Source of the DNA: Cryptomeria japonica
Taxonomy: Eukaryota; Streptophyta; Pinopsida; Cupressales; Cupressaceae
Assembly: GCF_030272615.1 (NCBI RefSeq)
Contig: NC_081410.1
Location: 572,521,241-572,585,240, forward strand
Direction: 5' to 3'
Length of the DNA: 64,000 bases
Under the pieces are notes generated by a model, which saw only the letters and a program-made list of their open reading frames with translations, did not search any database and was not told the DNA's origin. The position numbers and the translations under genes were made by a program. The stretch's first letter is position 1. Each line of letters begins with the position of its first letter. Below, in pieces: positions 12,058 through 24,800 of this stretch.

Positions 12058-13607
12058 TGTTGGTATTGTGTTGTCATTGATGTCAACCAGTATAGAAGGA
12101 CAACCGGTATGGGAATATTATTGACATAAAGTATTTGATGTCAACTAGTGTTGCAGGTCATCGATAAAGAAGAAGATTGTCATTCAAAGGAATGATCATT
12201 GGAGTCTCTAAGGTCACCGATGCACAAGTTAGTGTTTGACTTCTATGGATAAAATGGACAGGTTACCAATATAATGTATCACCGATAAATAAAGGATGTC
12301 AACTAGTAAGAGTTGTGTTGACAGTGAGTAGTTGCCAGTTGGAAAGCTTATGACTAGTGTACAAATAGGTTGGGAAAGATGTTGAGCCATTGTTTGTTAT
12401 GAAGAGGCATAATATTACCTAACTCACATCAAAAGAGGAGAAGAAAGATGTACAGGTCATCGATATGTTTTGTGGATGTAGAACAACATGACTCCCACCA
12501 GATAAAGATGTAGTCACCATGTGAAGAGATGGCTGACAATGAATATGCTCACACCAGATCTATCGGTGAATCAAAGGGATGCCTCAAGTGCATGAAATCA
12601 GGGATATGCACTGGACCAACAAAGAAGGTATGTTGAGTTTCCATTACAGATGAAGAGTGATGGGTTCGTCACTTTGACAAACTGATTGAGACATGGTCTA
12701 AGCTAATTAGGAAGAACACAAGGCCGAGCAGATGCAAACAAAGGAAAATGGCCGGATTGAAGATGAAGTCAATTTGAGGTTGATGACATGGTGTCATCAA
12801 GATTGTTTACCGGTATGTATGTCCACCAATAATATGGACAAGGTGCAGATGTAGAAGACTCCCATGTGATGAAGATGTGCATAAGGTAGGCTAGAGTGTT
12901 AACTGGTTCAGTGTTCCACTGAAAGAAAAGCAGAGTGCAAGGTTGATAAAAGATCGGTTTGAGGGTTTAACCGACAGGGTTAGTAAGTCGGTAGATGAAA
13001 CCAATAATGGAGTTGGTCGATGAGCCAATCCATACCAACATAGATGTTCAAGCAAAGGTGGATGCTGACATAGTTTCCACATGGATGTGAAGCGACATGC
13101 ATGCATAGGTCGGTGTGTTAAGTCAGTGAAGTGTCAGGCGCCAAGGTAGATGGTGACATGTTGACATTTATGTTAGCTGCGAGATTGATGGGATGCAAAG
13201 AAGGGGTTTGTGGCTTGAGTTTAATGAACAGAAGAGATATAGCATAGACTATTTGATAATATTGAGGAAGGTGAAGGAAGCCACAAAACCAATCTTGGTG
13301 ATCGACCAGGAAATCCACTGATAGGTCAAAAGAAGGTTGCCAAAGATAGAAAGCATGATCAAGAAGGCACAAAAATGGTAGGATTGATTGATGAGCTATA
13401 GTTCATCAATCCAAGCTATCAGATCATATGAGATCTGATTGGATTTGGTTTGTCTCGAGGTTGATGATAAAACCCTAACCGCCTAAACTTTACATTGGCT
13501 TTTGGTGGGAAAAGCAGGTTATAGATATGTAAGCCAAAATCATTGAGTGTTGTCACTCACTGAGGGAGTGTTGCTACATGTAAGGTGAGATCATTCAAGT
13601 GCTCATC

Positions 13608-13632
13608 AAGAAGAAGAAGAAGAAGAAGAAGA
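13608..13632. repeat. (AAG)n expansion inside element C 5' LTR
   Basis: About eight AAG repeats stand where the 3' LTR (around 19300) has a short interrupted AAGAAGAAGAC. The expansion therefore arose after insertion. Confidence 0.9.
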
Positions 13633-13961
13633 GACTGAGTGTGAGAAATAACAGGGTTGAAGTGTTCAACCAACAAAAGAAGTGCAGAATCGACAATGAC
13701 CATACCGAAAGAGGAGAAGTGAAGGAAAGTGTAGAGAAGGCAGACATAGAACTGACAGAGTGTAGTATCAGTGGAGAGTAGCAGAGAAGTTGAGAGAAGA
13801 GGAAACCGAAAGAGGGAGCTGGCACAGAGAGAATCGATAATGAACTAGATAGAAGATCCAACAAAGAGATTTGAAGAAGAGTTATAAAATCCATTTGTAA
13901 CAAGAAGATAACTTTGGTATCAAAATATGTTTTTGTATTCACTAAGTTGTAGCTCGGTGCA

Positions 13962-14066
13962 AGGGTTGTAGCTTCTTGGGTTGGTTCCCTAAATTAGGGG
14001 TTGGTGCTCCTTAGGCTGGTGCCTTAAAATCAAGGGTTGGTGCTTCCTGGGTTAGTTCCCTAAACA
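13962..14066. repeat. Short tandem repeats in element C LTR (three units)
   Basis: There are three imperfect units of the type GGGTTGGTGCTCC...CCCTAAA, roughly 35 bases each. The 3' LTR (about 19642-19710) carries two. Copy number therefore differs between the two LTRs of one element. Confidence 0.75.
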
Positions 14067-14341
14067 TTGTAATCAGAGATTGATTGTGAGGCTAGATTGG
14101 AGCAGTAGTCTCCAACAACATTTCTCACTGAGGTTTTTCCCATATTGGGTTTTCCTCGTATATGTTAATGTTATGTGATGTCCCTCTTGTGTGATTGCAT
14201 TTGTGTTTAGTCCCCTCACTAACCGGTAAGCCTACATTGAGTTAGATTTGATAAGCAGTATACACACATAGGAATGTTAAAGGGAAAAGTTTAAGAACCA
14301 CTGATTCACCCCACTCTTATTGGTGCATTGTGTCTAACAAT

Positions 14342-14353
14342 TGGTATCAGAGC
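14342..14353 (+). other. Element C primer-binding site (initiator Met tRNA)
   Basis: The sequence TGGTATCAGAGC, two bases after the LTR end CTAACA, is a perfect match to the usual copia primer site. Confidence 0.95.
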
Positions 14354-14412
14354 ATAGGTTCCTAGTTAGAGGAGCTTTCTCCAGCTTGGGTAGATTCTGG
14401 CTTAAGGACACA

Positions 14413-16120
14413 ATGTTTTGCTTAGTGTCAATTCCTACTTCAGTTTATGATTGTTCAAACTATTCCATTTGGAGTTTTAGAATGGAAGTCTACCTATCCT
14501 ATCTAGGGTTTTATGTGTGGATGTCTATTGTAAATGGTTTCCCTTGTAAATTCAGTCCTCCCACCAATTCAGATATAGAAAGAAAAAACCAGTGCAATGA
14601 AGCAACAATGAAGGCTATAATCTGTGGGTTAACAGATGATGTCTCCTCATAGGTGGATAGATGAAGATTGACAAAAAGCTTATGGGAGAGATTGAAGAAT
14701 CTCTATGGAAATGAGCCTACTATTGTAGAGCCAACTTGTGATGATAGGATGAGAAATACATCTCATGAATCTATAGATGATGAAGGTAGATTTTCCAGCA
14801 GCTACAAGAATGATGATTAAGGAACCCACCTCTTCATAGCTCAAGAATCAGAAGATGAGAGGCACACATCTAAGAATGATCATGCAGATCACTCCTACTA
14901 GCAAGATATGTTTGGTAGTGATAGTGAAGGAGAAGAAGAAGATGAAGTAGAAGTTGATCTTGAAAGTGAGATTGTGAATGCACTTGAAGAAATCAGTAGA
15001 TTAAGAAAGGAATACAAGTTATTCAAGAATATTGCTATAGTGGAGTAGAACCGGTTGATGAAATAACTTGAAGAATCTAAAAAATGTATCTCAGAGTTAA
15101 AGCCTCAACAAGGAGACACCAAGGAGTGTCGGTGCAGTGATCTAGCCTTTGTGCTAGAAGTAAAAGATATAGAATATCAATAGCTACTCAGAGAAATGGA
15201 GATTCTCTGAAATGACCTTGAGAAGTGTCAAGATGAGCTCAAGGTAAGAATCTGATCTGATAGTAGTAGTGATGCCTTAGACAAAATATTGAAAAAGAAA
15301 AAGCATGCTAAGGACACTAACAGTTTAGGAAGTGGTTCCTATGAATGCTCCACCAGCAAAATGTCCCCCATAATGACATTATGTTTGTCTCCTCAAATGG
15401 AGAAAATAAGGGACAGACCTTCACGATTAGAAATGCTCATTGAAAGAAGGTTGATATAACTACAACCGGTGAAGACTTGTAGACAATAATGAAGACCAGT
15501 GTTGCAAGAAGGAGGAACAATGCAAATCCCAAAGGAAAAGGGAAGATGGGAGAAGACAGCTTCACCAGAAGCAAGAACATGAGAAGACAACAAAGAGGAT
15601 CTCCTACCGATAGAGGACAAAGAAATGCTACCACCCACATGTCAAGACAACTGTGGTAGAATAAAAGATCAGAAGGAGGAAATGCAATGAATGGACAACC
15701 CATGATCCATCCTCAAAGAAGGAGAAATGGAGATACTAAACTGGTAAGATCCCCCATGCATCCCAGAATAAATTTGTAAGTCATGTGTCATCCTTCTCTG
15801 GTTATTGCTTTACATGTAATGGTCATGGCCATAGGTCAGAAGAATGTAGAAAGGGATCTAGAAGGAATAATCTAGGATCTCATAGATTTCATGCATATGA
15901 GAAAAATGTATCGAGGAGTAGATACATACATATCCCCTCTCCTAGCTATGCAAATAAGGTTTGTTATAACTACAATGGAATTAGCCATAGAGAGTTTAAA
16001 TTTAGGAAGAGGAACTTGTAGTCACATGGAGACTGATATAGAAACTATGATCAACATAAATATGGATATAGAGCATATGGAATTCAGAGACTTGCATGGA
16101 ACCAGAGAAGAAATGTCCCT
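14413..16120 (+). pseudogene. Element C gag-like protein, broken
   Basis: From the ATG at 14413 the frame gives YDCSNYSIWSFRMEVYLSYL, the N-terminal copia gag signature, then TMKAIICGLTDD. Stops follow at 14650 and beyond. The same frame continues with acidic and coiled-coil-like stretches (GSDSEGEEEDEVEVDLESEI around 14915-14970; EEISRLRKEYKLFKN). Another frame gives a CCHC knuckle CFTCNGHGHRSEEC at about 15806-15850, and a second, degraded knuckle-like CYNYNGISH lies near 15964. Relatives have one long gag-pol frame. Here pol is absent and gag is interrupted many times. Confidence 0.8.
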
Positions 16121-17730
16121 GTAGAAGCAAGAGGTCCATTGGTTTCAGTTGCTAGTCACAACAACATGACCAGAAGAAGATGGTCAAATTGGTATGTTAA
16201 GAGATTCCCCAATCATGAAGTTGGGATGACTGTTGTGTGCTACTATAGCACTACTTCCTGTTGTGATGTAGAGTCTGGAAATGAAATGACCCATCAGCAG
16301 AAGATGGTAAGACCTACTCCCAAGACTAAAAAATGGGAAGGAGAATGAGACCAAGTAGGTATGGAGGAAGAAGACCATTGACCGACACTATGCATTCAAT
16401 GCACATGTGATATCTCCTAAGGCCTAAAGGAGATGCAGGACCTCAGGGGGAGTAACATATTGACTAAGATCATTCACCCCCTCAATGAAGAAGGGCACTT
16501 GGAAGAACAAGTTGTTACCAGTATGAAGGATGGAAATGAGAAGATAAGTGTGTGTAGTGGCTAGCTTAGCTACACATCTACAGATCAGTGTTGGATCACC
16601 ACTGCATGTGTCAATGGATGGGGATTAACAATTGGTATCAAATACAAAGTGACACATAAATGTCAAAAGTTACATGAAGGTGTTTTGGTAGTGATGATGG
16701 ACTGGTACAGGAAACCGATAAGTGTAGGATGTTACTAGTATGAATGCTAATAGGTACTTACAGGTTATGTAATAAAATGAGGTTGGAGATCATTGCATTA
16801 GCCTCAATAACATGAAATGGGAAGTTATGTCTCAAGTGGTGTTGATGAAGACCTGGGTGACATATGATGGCCTGACTGTTGAGCATGAAGGCATAAATGT
16901 TTTTGGGCTAACCGGTTTGATTCATGACATGATGATGACATGGTATGGCATTGTGTACATCCAGGATCATGTCATCGACTGTGGTGGATATGATGGAGCT
17001 GAAAGATCATCAGATGATCACATATGCACAACTGAACTAGTTTAAAGGGAAATATGGCCCCGATATTGGACCTAATGGGCATTGTGGACCTGAGATGCAT
17101 AACTCAAGGGGAGTTCAAGTGCTTATGAAGCAGAGCCGACATGCTTGAACTTGTGAGTGTACTGATTGTACATGATGGAAACTGTTATAGGACTACCTAG
17201 GAGAATTTCATGGTTAAGGGTATTTACTTTTCATTTGGTTGGTTGTATTCATAGTACATTCACATTTGATTCTAAAGAAATTTGGGATCAAATGAGAGGT
17301 GATGTAGTTTGACCAACATGTAAGTAGTATTCATTGACATACCCTTCTATAATTGAGTACTTTAACAACTGGGGAGTTCCTTAACAATTAGTATCACATT
17401 TTCATGATCAATTGGTGTCAGTTGATGGTTGAGTCCTCCATTTCAAGTGTTGTGACATGAGAAGATGTAACAAGTGGTATCAAGGAGGAGATACATGTGG
17501 TAAAGAAAAAGGGGAGAAATATTTATGTCAGTGCCTAGTAGATACAAGGAGGAGTGGAACCCTGACAGTTCCCTTTGTCATTGTTGTCAAAGGGGGAGAC
17601 AAATTTAATAGTATACCACATACTACATGTGTGAGAATCCATGGATTATACAAAGGGGAAGATTTGGATCACACAAAGGAGGAGAAAGACTATATAGTAT
17701 GCCAGATACTACATGATTTGACATCAATGC
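16121..17730 (+). other. Element C internal tail without recognisable coding
   Basis: About 1.6 kb lies between gag and the polypurine tract. Only short frames occur and none shows pol motifs. The stretch may be the eroded remainder of a pol region or sequence captured by the element, and I cannot distinguish these. Confidence 0.6.
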
Positions 17731-17743
17731 AAAAGGGGGCGAT
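17731..17743 (+). other. Element C polypurine tract
   Basis: AAAAGGGGGCGAT sits immediately before the 3' LTR start TGTTCAAATTG. This is the expected position and composition for plus-strand priming. Confidence 0.88.
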
Positions 17744-19986
17744 TGTTCAAATTGTGTTGTCATTTATGTCAACTAGTATAGAATGACAATCGGTATGGGA
17801 GTATTGTTCACATAAAGTCTTTGATGTCAACTAGTGTTGTAGGGCACCGGTAAAGAAGAAGAATGTCATTCAAAGGAATGATCATTGGAGTCTCTGAGGT
17901 CACCGGTACACAAGTTAGTGTCTAACTTGTGAGGATGAACTGGACAGGTTACTGGTATAGTGTATCACTGATAAGGAAAGGATGTCAACTAGTAAGGGTT
18001 ATGTCAATAGTAAATAGTTGCCAACTAGAAAGCTTATTCAACCAATGTACAAATAGGTTGGGCAAGTTGTTGAGCTATTGTTTATGATGAAGAGGTAGAA
18101 TGTTACCTAACTCACATCAACACAAGAGAAGAAGGATGTACAGGTCACCGGTATGATATGTGGATACATAACAAAATGACTCCCATTGGATAAAGATGTA
18201 GTCACCATGTGAAGAGATGATGGACAATGAATGTGCTCACACTACATCTATCGGTGAATAAAAGGGATGCCTCAAGTGCATAAAATTAGGGATATGCACT
18301 GGACCGACTGAGAAGGAATGTTGAGTTGCCATTATAGATGAAGAGTGATGGGTTTGTCACTTTGTCAAACTAGTTGAGACATGGTCCAAGCTGATTAGGA
18401 AGAAGGCAACGCTAAGCAGATGGAGATAGAGGAAAATGGCCGGATTGAAGATGGAGTCAGTTGGAGGTTGATGACATGGTGTCATCAAGAGTGTTTATTG
18501 GTATGTGCCCATCAATAATATGGACAATGTCTAGATGCAGAAGACTCCCATCTAATGAAGATGTGCATAAGGTAGGTTAGCAAGAGTGCTGACTGGTTGA
18601 GTGTTCCACCGGAAGAAAAGAAGAGTGCAAGGTTGATGACAAACTGGTTTGAGGGTTTAACCGACAGGATTAGTAAGCCGATAGATGAACCCAGTAATGG
18701 AGTTGGTCGATGATCCAATCCATATCGATATAGATGTTCAAGCAAAGGCGGATGCTGACATAGTTGCCACATGGAGATGAAGTGGGATGCATGCATAGGT
18801 TGGTGTGTTAAGTTGGTGAAGTGTCAGGCAGTAAGGTAGATGGTGACAGGTCCACATTTCTGTTGATTACAAGATTCATGGGATGAAAAGGAGGGGTTTA
18901 CTACTCGAGGCAAATGAAAAAGAAAGATCTAGCACAAACAATTTGAGCAGATTGAGGGAGGTGAAGGAAACCGCAAAACTAATCTTGGTGATCGACTAAG
19001 GAATCCACTGACAGGTCAAAAGTAGGTTGCCAAAGATAGAAGGCGTGATCAAGAAGGCACAAAAATGGCAGGATTGATTGATGAGTTATAGTTTATTAAT
19101 CCAGGCTATTAGATCGGATGAGATCTAATTGGATTTGGTTTGTCTCAAGGTTGATGACAAAACCCTAACCGCCTGAACTTTAAATTGGCTTTTGGCTGGA
19201 AAACCAGGTTATAAATATGCAAGCCAAAATCATTGAGTGTTGGCACTGGATGAGAGAGTGTTGTTTCATGTAAGGTGAAATAACTCAAGTGCTCATCAAG
19301 AAGAAGACAAAGAGACTGAGTGTGAGGAAGAATAGGGTTGAAGTGTTAAATCGACAACAGAAGTGAAAAATTGATAGTGACGATACCAGCATAGAAGAAG
19401 TGAAGGAAATTGCAGAGAAGGTAGGCATAGAACTAACAGAGTGTAGTACCAGTGGAGAGTAGTAGATAAGTTGAGAGAAGAGGCAACCAGAAGAGAGAAC
19501 TGACAGAGAGAGAACTGACAGTGAACTGGATAGAAGATCCAATAGAGAGATTTGAAGAAGAGTTACAAAATCCATTTGTAAAAAGAAGATAAATTTGGTA
19601 TCAAAATATATTTTTGTATTCACTGAGTTGGAGCTTAGTGCAGGGGTTGTAGCTCCTTGGGTTGGTGCCCTAAATTAGGGGTTGATGCTCCTTGGGTTGG
19701 TGCCCTAAACATAGTAATCAGAGATTGATTATGAGGCTAGATTGGAGTAGTAGTCTCCAACAACATTTCTCACCGAGGTTTTTCCCATCTTGGGTTTTCC
19801 TCATACATATGTTGGTGTTATGTGATGTCCCTTTTGTGTGAATGCATTTGTGTTTAGTCCCCTCACTAACCGATAAGCCTGCATTGAGTTAGATTTGATA
19901 ATTGGTATACACACATAGAAAAGTTAAAGGGAAAATTTTGAGAACCACTGATTCATCCCCCTCTAAATGATGCATTGTGTCTAACA
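17744..19986 (+). repeat. Element C, 3' LTR
   Basis: It pairs with 12058-14339 and ends GTGTCTAACA. ATGGT (19987-19991) follows as the right target-site copy. Confidence 0.93.
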
Positions 19987-21177
19987 ATGGTGGAAAGCTG
20001 AGAGGGGGGCTGAATCAGTTGTCATTAGATTATAGAAATTTAAATGTTAAAAACTTATTACCTGAATACATAAACCAAATACTAGAATAATAGATATAGC
20101 AGTTAAGCACAAATATAAGCCATAGAACATTTACCAACCATGCACAAAAGATAACACCAATATTTATATTTGGAAAACTCGGTAAAGGGAAAAACCATGG
20201 TGGGAAGGCTACCCACAGTTAGATAATACTTCTGCAGTAAGTATGTGATTACAAAAAGAGGGGCCTACATATGCAAGAAGACCAATATCCTAGAGCACAT
20301 TGCTCATCACAAAAGGAGCCTCATTGACTACAAAGAAATCTAGATTACAATCCAAAAAGATGAGTGAACTACAAGAATAGCATCTCTTATGCTTGAGTAC
20401 AGTTCTGATTAAGCTCAATAATTCGATCACCTATGATCGACCAAAACCTCTGCATATGATTACAACATTATTCGCACACAGATAATCACATAATCATCCC
20501 ATAACCCATGATCTACAAAGAGATATTACATCATATATATACCAACCCAAGACCTAAACAATTAGGTCATCTACCTAAATGATAATTCAATAGATTCATA
20601 ACATAAACCCACAATCCAATGATCATCCAAGTCGGCCTGGGACCAAAACAATATAAACCAATCAATAAATCTAAGTGGTAACTCATTGGGATCATCCACC
20701 AACACATTACATAAACTGGTCCATAACCTAGCAGAATAAAACGAGACCCAAAATAGGTCACCATAAACCAAATCCAACACCACCAATCAACATGAACATG
20801 AACAAGATAGCCAACAACATCCCATGAGCCATCTAGAAGCCACACCAACACCATTTATCAATTGCATCAAAATATCTTCAACAAATCTCGACCGGTAAAA
20901 CCCTTAGCAGTGACCAAAAGGCTTACTAGAGAAAATGATAGCTTCTGAATCATCAAATCTTGAACCAACTAATCGTGATACACATTTGAATAGCATGAAT
21001 GACATATCCAAACCAATTCCACAAACCAAAGCATACTGGAGCATACCAAATCAATATCATAATCCAACCACTCTACAGGAACCTATTGGAAACTAGTAAA
21101 CAACCAAAATAGCTAGTGTTGACATCAATGACAAAACATCAATGCAACACATAATCAATTCCTCTAGTTTTCCAACA
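19987..21177 (-). repeat. Element B 3' LTR, main part
   Basis: It continues the stub at 12034-12057 and aligns with 25865-26445 plus 34082-34739. It ends TTTTCCAACA beside the polypurine tract. Confidence 0.92.
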
Positions 21178-21197
21178 ATCTCCCCCTTTGGCATTGA
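21178..21197 (-). other. Element B polypurine tract
   Basis: The plus strand ATCTCCCCCTTTGGCATTG gives minus-strand CAATGCCAAAGGGGGAGAT beside the LTR. Confidence 0.9.
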
Positions 21198-21589
21198 TGG
21201 CAACACTAGATATGAAAAAAATCCAAGTGGCAAGAAATGCCAAAAAAGTTTCCCCCAATGGAAGATAGCCAATAAACTCCCAAAAATTATATAACAATGA
21301 AGCTCTGAACTAATAGACCATACTCCCCCTGTGAATGGTATCTTAAGCTTTGATCTCTCCTCTTTGATTGATATATATGTTAAGATCTATTTTTCGCATA
21401 TATCTCTCCCCCTTTGACATCAATGCCAAAAATTTGACATAAATATCAAAGATAAATCATAAATCCTTTGAACCACACATTTGACTAATCCCCCTAAGTA
21501 GTATCACCACCACATCAATCTAAAATGAATAGTAGCTCTGATAAATGCATACTAGATTGATTCCAATCAGTATCACTCAGGTCTCTATT

Positions 21590-22010
21590 GGAGGGGCAGA
21601 AACCCCCAATCTCTCTGAAGTACTCAAATGATTCCTTAGGCAAAGGTTTGGTGAAATTGTCTGCAATTTACTCTTTAGTGTTCACATAAACTAGTTTGAC
21701 TTCATTTTCTTCCACCTTCTCTTTCAAAAAGTTGTACTTGATAGATATGTGCTTTGTCTTAGAGTAAAATATCGGATTCTTTGATATGTCAATAGCAATA
21801 GAGTTATCATATTAAATAACTATCAGTTCATCATAGTCTATCCTTATATCCTTCAGTATTTGATTCATCCATAAAAATTGTGTACAGTTAGTAGTAGTAG
21901 AAACATACTCAGCTTCAGCAATAGATAAAGAAGTACATGTTTGCTTCTTTTTGATCCATGAAACAAGTTTCTTTCCAAGAAAGAAAGCTCCACCAAATGT
22001 GCTCTTCCAA
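21590..22010 (-). pseudogene. Element B RNase H domain, broken
   Basis: It is collinear with the A RNase H segment: the minus strand encodes the equivalent of SKTKHISIKYNFLKEKVEENE (near 21710-21770) and TKEQIADNF (near 21660-21690). More stops are present than in A, including one within the first block near 21666. It is non-functional. Confidence 0.85.
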
Positions 22011-23211
22011 TCATCAAAATCTCCAACTCAATCTACATTTGTATATGCACATAGTGTAAAGCCATGATGTTTAAAATATCACAAACCATACTCAGTTATT
22101 CCTTGCAAATATGTGAAAATCCTTTTCACCACACTCTCATGATTCTCTCTAGGATCACTTTAATATCTTGATACAATACAAACTGCATTCATTATATCCA
22201 ATCTAGTTTGAGTCAAATATAACAAACCTCCAATCATAGACTTGTACCTTGTAGGATTTACTAGAGCTAATACATCTTTCTTTGTCAATTTCTCACTTGT
22301 AACCATAGGAGTACCAACCAGTTTAGAATTTTCCATACCAAATTTCTTCAACAACTCTCTAGCATGCTTAGTGTGATAGATGAAAATACTTTTATCAGTT
22401 TGAGTAATCTACAAACCTAAGAAAAATTTCATCTCCCAAATCATAGACATCTCAAATTCATTCTTCATAATGTCAGAGAATTCCATACACAACTTATCCT
22501 AACCTCCAAAAATGATATCATCAATAAAAACTTCAACAATCAATATGTCATCATCAATGATCTTATAATACAAGTTACTATCAGAATTACCTTTAATGTA
22601 ACCAAGCTTCAAAGAAAACTATCCAATCTTGCATACCAAGCTCTAGGGGCTTGTTTCAATCCATATAAATCTTTACTTAACTTGCAAATCATGTTTTTGT
22701 CATCTAAAAGTGAAAATCCATCACCCAGTTGCTCAATATAAACTTCCTCTTCAAGATCTTCATTCAAAACTACACACACAACATCCATCTAATAAACCTT
22801 GTAGTTCTTATGTGCACCATAGGCAAGAAATAATCTCACAACTTCAATCCTAGCTACCGGAGTAAAAGTCTCATCATAATCAATTCCTTCCTTTTGACAA
22901 TATCCTTTACAAACCAATCTAGCCTTATTCCTCACAACTTGTCCATCTTCATTCAATGTATTCCTAAAAACCCATTTAGTTCCAGTAACATTCTTATTTT
23001 TAGGTCAGGGAACTAAAGTCCATGTATTATTCTTTTCTATCTGATCTAATTCCTCTTCCATAGCTTTCATCCAACATTCATCTTTACATGCTTCAATTAC
23101 TGATGTTGGTTCAACTTGAGAAATTAAACATATCTCATCAACTGCCAATCTTCTTCTTGGCATCACTCCTTTATTCTTGTCTCCAATTATCTGATCTTCA
23201 GAATCATTCAA
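22011..23211 (-). pseudogene. Element B reverse transcriptase domain, broken
   Basis: It matches the A and D reverse transcriptases. The pre-RT piece CKDECWMKAMEEELDQIEKN is open at 23005-23211, and the downstream part LKKFGMENSKLVGTPMVTSE is open at 22160-22354. Between them the minus strand still reads an FIDD box near 22525, so the catalytic Asp pair survives, unlike in A. A stop follows a few codons later and frame breaks are frequent. Confidence 0.88.
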
Positions 23212-23244
23212 CCTTACATACTTAGGAGTCTTCTGATTTTCTAT

Positions 23245-24420
23245 TCATCTGCTCTGATCTTCAGTTACTGTTGAATTTTTTGATACTACCAAAGTAACTG
23301 GTTCAACATTTTGTTCTGGTGTAGGTGCTACTGGTTTAGTTATGATCATTTCCACTGTCCATTTTCTCTCATAAGTTCTTATTTGACCTCTGTACTGCTC
23401 ATCAACGTTAACATTAGTGCTCTCCATAATTCTTTGCAATCTTTTGTTATAACATCTATATGCTTTCATTTCATTAGAATAAGCAATAAATATTCCTTCA
23501 TCACATCTAGGATCAAACATTCCAATGGAATCATCTCTTTTGATATAGCATTTACTACCAAATATTCTAAAATACTTAACTGTAGGTGTATGACCAAACC
23601 ATAACTCATATGGTATCTTACCAGTGTCTCCTTTGATATGAACTCTATTGAATGTGTATATTGCAATGCTCACAGATTCTCTCCAATAGATATGAGGTAG
23701 ATTACCTTCCATCATCATAGTTCTAGCCGCATCCAAGATAGTTTTTTTCTTCCTTTCCACAACACCATTCTAGTGAGGTGTCTGGGGTGCAGACTATTGT
23801 CTCCTTATCCCATGCTTTTCACAATGACTGCTAAATTCACTAGATGTGAATTCTCCACCCTGATCTGACCTTAAACATTAAATCTTCAATCTTATCTATG
23901 TCTCAACTTTATCTTTAAAGATTTTAAACTTTTCAAACGCTTTATATTTTTCCCTTAGAAAAGTAACCTACATCATTCTAGAATAGTCCTCAATGATTAG
24001 CATGAAATATCTATCACCCTGAAAACTTTTGATTCTAGTAGGGGCACACAAATTAGTATGAATAATATCAAGAACATCATTATATTTTCCTTTTATACTC
24101 TTAAAAGAAGTTTTGACTTGCTTTCCCATTTGACAATCCTTACATACTGGATTATAAGGCTTCACGATCTTAGGTATATATCTCTAACTTCCTTAGTAGA
24201 ACTGATCTTTACAATGCAATCAAAATTGACATGACACAACCTCTTATGCCATAGCCAACTTTCATCAATCTATGCAATCAAACATGTCCTCTCACTTCAG
24301 TTCAAATGAAAGATGTTACCTTTAGTCTGAGTACCGGTTGTAATCTCCAATCTAGATCTATTGATACTCTTGCATTTTTCATCCTTAAACTATAATTGAA
24401 ATCCCTTATCCACCAACTAT
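23245..24420 (-). pseudogene. Element B integrase region, broken
   Basis: Open pieces are 23245-23760 (HIYWRESVSIAIYTFNRVHI, KTILDAARTMM, GSKCYIKRDDSIGMFDPRCD) and 23968-24165 (CKDCQMGKQVKTSFKSIKGK, then LDIIHTNLCAPTR). In the latter the first catalytic Asp of the LIHTDLCGP box is Asn. The second Asp region (CLRSDQGGEF, about 23850-23880) is readable. Stops separate the pieces. Confidence 0.87.
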
Positions 24421-24800
24421 CCTACACTAAAAATATTATGCCTTTAACCTTCAACATAATAGAAATTATCAGTATTATGCTTACCATCCAATGATATAGT
24501 TCATCTTCCCTTGATCATGCATGCTTTGTCATCACTAAATCTAACCAGAACACCATCAAATTCTTGCAAAGATAGAAACTTCCTTTTATCTCCAGTCATA
24601 TGATGTGAACATCCACTGTCTATCACCCATTCATCCTTGTCTTAAACTTTAGAAGCAAGGGCCTTCTCCTCACTTTGAGTAACCGGTTTCAGAGCATCTT
24701 CCTTAATAGCCAGTAATACCCATTCCTTTCCATTGTCGGATCCACTAGTAGAATCTTGTGTCGGTTCATCATCAAAATCAATCACACCTTCCTCATCCAC
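24421..24800 (-). pseudogene. Element B protease region, broken
   Basis: The minus strand near 24580-24640 encodes the WVIDSGCSHHM protease motif and the following RKFLSLQEF. Stops lie on both sides, including one just upstream at about 24645. It is collinear with the A protease. Confidence 0.8.

Larger units (their letters stand above)
12058..14339 (+). repeat. Element C, 5' LTR
   Basis: It aligns with 17744-19986 over its full length, with frequent substitutions. It holds an AAG microsatellite (13608-13632) and a three-unit short tandem repeat (13962-14066) that are longer than in the 3' LTR, which explains most of the length difference. Confidence 0.93.
12058..19986 (+). mobile_element. 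Element C: gag-only, non-autonomous LTR retrotransposon with long LTRs
   Basis: LTRs of 2,282 bp (12058-14339) and 2,243 bp (17744-19986) flank an internal region of only about 3.4 kb. The ends are TGTTGG/TGTTCA ... CTAACA, and the target duplication is CTGGT on the left and ATGGT on the right, one mismatch. A perfect Met-tRNA primer site and a polypurine tract are present. The only recognisable protein is a copia-type gag with a CCHC knuckle. I find no protease, integrase, RT or RNase H motif. It therefore needed enzymes in trans. It inserted in the opposite orientation into the LTR of B. Confidence 0.93.

Noticed and set aside
13595-13942. Minus-strand frame of 115 codons in the element C LTR (also 19285-19623)
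   Set aside because: It is Leu/Ser/Phe-rich, antisense to the LTR, and driven by purine-rich repeats on the other strand. Its presence in both LTRs only reflects LTR identity.
15393-15703. Minus-strand frames antisense to the C gag region
   Set aside because: They are hydrophobic shadow frames opposite a Lys/Arg/Glu-rich coding stretch.
16619-16650. Second primer-site-like sequence (AACAATTGGTATCAAATAC) inside element C
   Set aside because: It matches the primer site only partly, and no LTR end precedes it. It is probably chance or an old fragment.
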